Below, one piece after another: positions 61,640 through 64,000 of a stretch of 64,000 nt of DNA. Location: the NCBI GenBank assembly GCA_023213395.1, contig CM041465.1, positions 179,249,741-179,313,740 on the forward strand, written 5' to 3'. Origin of the DNA: Cycas panzhihuaensis. Its lineage: Eukaryota; Cycadophyta. A model generated the notes under the pieces. The model was not told the DNA's origin. It searched no databases and was given only the letters and a program-made list of their open reading frames with translations. The translations under genes and the position numbers were made by a program. Each line of letters starts with the position of its first letter. Within the stretch, counting starts at the first letter, position 1.

Positions 61640-64000
61640 GATATTGGACGCGTTGCTCTGGGATAACTTTGGTGATAGGCGCGGGAGAGATGGTGGTGAC
61701 GAAAGCGGTGGGAAGTGGAACCTACAAGGCAAGCAACTACCACTTGAGGCGCCGTCTTGTGGGAGGCCTTGAGTTCGGGATCCGCAATGGAGTATGGCTA
61801 CTCTTGGGTGACCCTTCGCCGCCTTGGCGAAGGGCGAAGATACGTGGGGACGAACCCGGGTTGACACAGGAGTAGGCCCCTCCACCCTTGGGTGGCGGAA
61901 GGGAGAGGAAGAACCTAACAAGGATAGGCCAAGAACAATCCTATGCAATCTAGCAGGGTATCTGACGATCACGGGAAGCAAGGCGCTAAGGAAGAGGGAG
62001 GAAGGGTGAGGGAGAAGCAGACTCCTACAACCTTTCCTACGAATAACAAAAGTACATGCAACAAGGCAAACAAATTGCAAACTAATGCAAAAAGGCAATT
62101 TTCCCTTTTAATCTTTCGATGTTCTAATTACTAGGAAAAGAATAAAAGAAGGAAAAAAGACCAGGGGTAGCGAAGGGAGCGGAGGCGTGCACTGGGCCAG
62201 GCGTGAGAGATGGCGTAGCCTTCGGAGGAGCACCCAACCACTCTGCAGCAGTCTGGGACGTGAAATGTAGCGGCGAGCGAAAAGGGGCTTCCTTACCTTC
62301 CCCAGGAAAAATAAATGCGATACCGAAGGAAGGAAAGAAATGCTAACTAGCAAATGAGATAGCATAAAATATGACACATGCAAGGGACGCTTCTGGGTGG
62401 AAGGGGCAGCAGCAACGTTCTCCGCGTCCGAGTACAGTAAGCAACAAAGGTCTCCCTCTGGGGAGACACTATATGCAACACAAAGATCTAGCAATATATG
62501 TCTAACAACATAAACGAGAGTCTAAATGTACATGCATCGTGTTAGTCCAATAAGGAAAATACCAAAGGATGACGATCCAAAGGAAAGGAAACAACAAGGT
62601 AAGCCTCGGGTGGCCTACCGCGCAAATGGTGCCCAAACCTCTCCCCAAGAGCCACGGGCGTGAGGAGAAAGTCAAGACTCAAGGTGGAAAACTACCGCAA
62701 GAAGGGGCAAGAAAGACCCAAAGACACCCACGGGGAACCGGATGCTACGGGAGCAATCCGCAACCGGAGCAAAGGTGGAGCAGAACCCGGTTGGGGCCTA
62801 TGGATGGCACCCAAACTGAATAAAGGGTCCCAAATCAGCCTGCAACTTGTGGCTGTGGTTTGGCAACCAAGGGGAGCCTTGAACCCTTGTTTGCAAGCCA
62901 AGTAGCAGGCGAGAGGGAGGCTTTGGAGGGCTTTGAGCCGCTTGGGAGGCGTGGAAGGTGGTGCGGAATCCACCCGGCTCACTGTCCAAAGCCTATGCAA
63001 CCCCTCAACGCCACGCCTTGGGCAAAACGCAGTAAGAAGCGAGAGGGAGAGTGGTGCAGGTCCTCAAGAGGGAGGAAAACCAACTCTCAAGCAACAAATG
63101 AAAACAAATAAGTCAAGTGTAAATGTCACCAAAACAAATACAAAGTGAAGAGTACACGGAAAGGGAGGCAAGGATTTGCCCCACCAAAAGCGGCGAAGAA
63201 GGGCTGGAACAAACGGACAGATCTGGAATAGAGCGGCTAGGGGCCTGCTATGGAGGTGGAGCAGGAAACACTGCAAACGGGAGCTCGTGGGATCGCTGGT
63301 GGAAAAAATGGAAACCGCTTCAAAGTAGCCCTCTCCAAGGCGTTTGCGGGGCTGAGTGAATGTCTCAGCCAAGCCAAAGGAGAGTGGCCTATGAAGAGTG
63401 CGAGTCCAGTTGTTGCAAAGAAAGCGAGAGGAAGCGAGAGAGTGTTCCTCTTGAGAGTACAGCCAAAAGTGTGCCAAAAGGGTCCAAAGAGAGACCCAAA
63501 GCGCGCCAAAAGTTGCTTAAGTACTAAAGCGAAACCCTAAAGTACGCGAATAGAGCACGGGTGGGAGGGAGAAAAGGCGCGAACCACGTGGCGGTTCGCA
63601 ATAAATGCAAATTGCCACGGCGGATTTTAAAAACAAATAGAGACAGTCGTCTGGCGGAAACTTTAGCGATGCATGAATATTCCAGTGATGCTGAAATTCG
63701 GCCATCGAAGATCACGGCCATGCCAAGATTACGCCGGTATGCACCAGAGACACAAATGGGGCCCATGTGGGTCAGTGAGGGCAAGCGGTAAAAGGCTAAA
63801 GGACAACTTAAAACACCCACCCGGAGCAAACAAGCCAAGAAACGGGCCCAGGAGGCGAAATAGGCCCCAAATGAGGTGGCAAGCTAACCAAGCGACGATG
63901 AGACATCACACGGGTGGAGGTGGCGCAAACCCAGTGGGTCCAGGAGAGAGGGGGGCAGATGCGGGAAGTAATCCGGTCCCCGGGGTCCCACCCTCGCTAA
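61640..64000. other. GC-richer, purine-rich block of unknown identity
   Basis: Base composition changes sharply near 61640. The plus strand is rich in A and G, CpG is common and several frames are open on both strands, but none shows a recognisable domain. Read on the minus strand it has pyrimidine-rich tracts and a TTTAGGGTTTCGC segment (about 63528-63540), which would suit the LTR/leader of another element entering from the right. A palindrome GCGAACC-N7-GGTTCGC containing CACGTG is at 63579-63599. No second LTR is visible within the window. Confidence 0.4.

Noticed and set aside
61634-62098. 154-codon minus-strand open frame, Ser/Pro/Leu-rich
   Set aside because: Low-complexity composition in pyrimidine-rich DNA, with no domain and competing open frames on both strands.
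1-64000. A multi-gene defence, metabolic or other novel gene system
   Set aside because: Only one intact gene is present. All other coding signals are decayed transposons, so no gene cluster can be supported.

Overview
The window looks like a gene-poor stretch of nuclear DNA from a land plant. The evidence is one nine-exon gene of a plant-typical family with short GT-AG introns, many decayed Ty1-copia LTR retrotransposons primed by initiator-tRNA-Met-like sites, and very AT-rich, CpG-poor flanks. The density of old nested copies and the scarcity of genes suggest a large genome. A gymnosperm is plausible, but this is inference and the species cannot be read from the sequence.

Layout. Positions 1-10.4 kb hold copia family 'B' LTR sequence, with a copia element ('A', + strand, 457-6729) inserted inside one B LTR. 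Positions 11.0-18.4 kb hold a minus-strand copia element ('G') whose right end carries an unrelated ~85 bp terminal sequence that is repeated in inverted orientation at 18.56-18.64 kb. Positions 20.9-21.8 kb hold a decayed minus-strand ORF resembling a LINE ORF1 (DUF4283 plus zinc knuckle). A pair of 'C' LTR-like direct repeats (21.95-22.42 and 33.14-33.60 kb) brackets a plus-strand copia element 'D' (22.4-30.5 kb). Positions 33.6-37.4 kb are AT-rich with no recognised gene.

The only intact gene lies at 38889-42492 (+ strand, nine exons, 840 codons). It encodes a DUF1399 / glycine-rich-domain-protein (GRDP) family protein that lacks the glycine-rich tail. It and its ~1.4 kb upstream region form an island richer in GC and CpG than anything nearby. 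The upstream region has a TATA box, two G-boxes and two GTGGGACCC motifs.

Positions 42.5-49.5 kb are AT-rich with no confident gene. Positions 49.5-61.6 kb hold a copia-like element 'E' whose LTR carries a ~273 bp tandem duplication. Its long leader is split by element 'F' (52098-59745), which has two LTRs, a PBS, a PPT and a perfect 5 bp target duplication (ATTTA). F is the sister of G and the best-preserved transposon here. Between pol and the PPT, F and G both carry a cluster of hairpin-forming repeats whose outer stems appear to covary. This is the most interesting structural signal in the window. From about 61.64 kb to the end the sequence switches to GC-richer, purine-rich DNA of unknown identity.

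All the retroelement coding regions are broken, largely by TAG codons where CAG (Gln) is expected. That pattern fits deamination of CHG-methylated cytosines. I found no tRNA, rRNA or CRISPR, and no multi-gene system.
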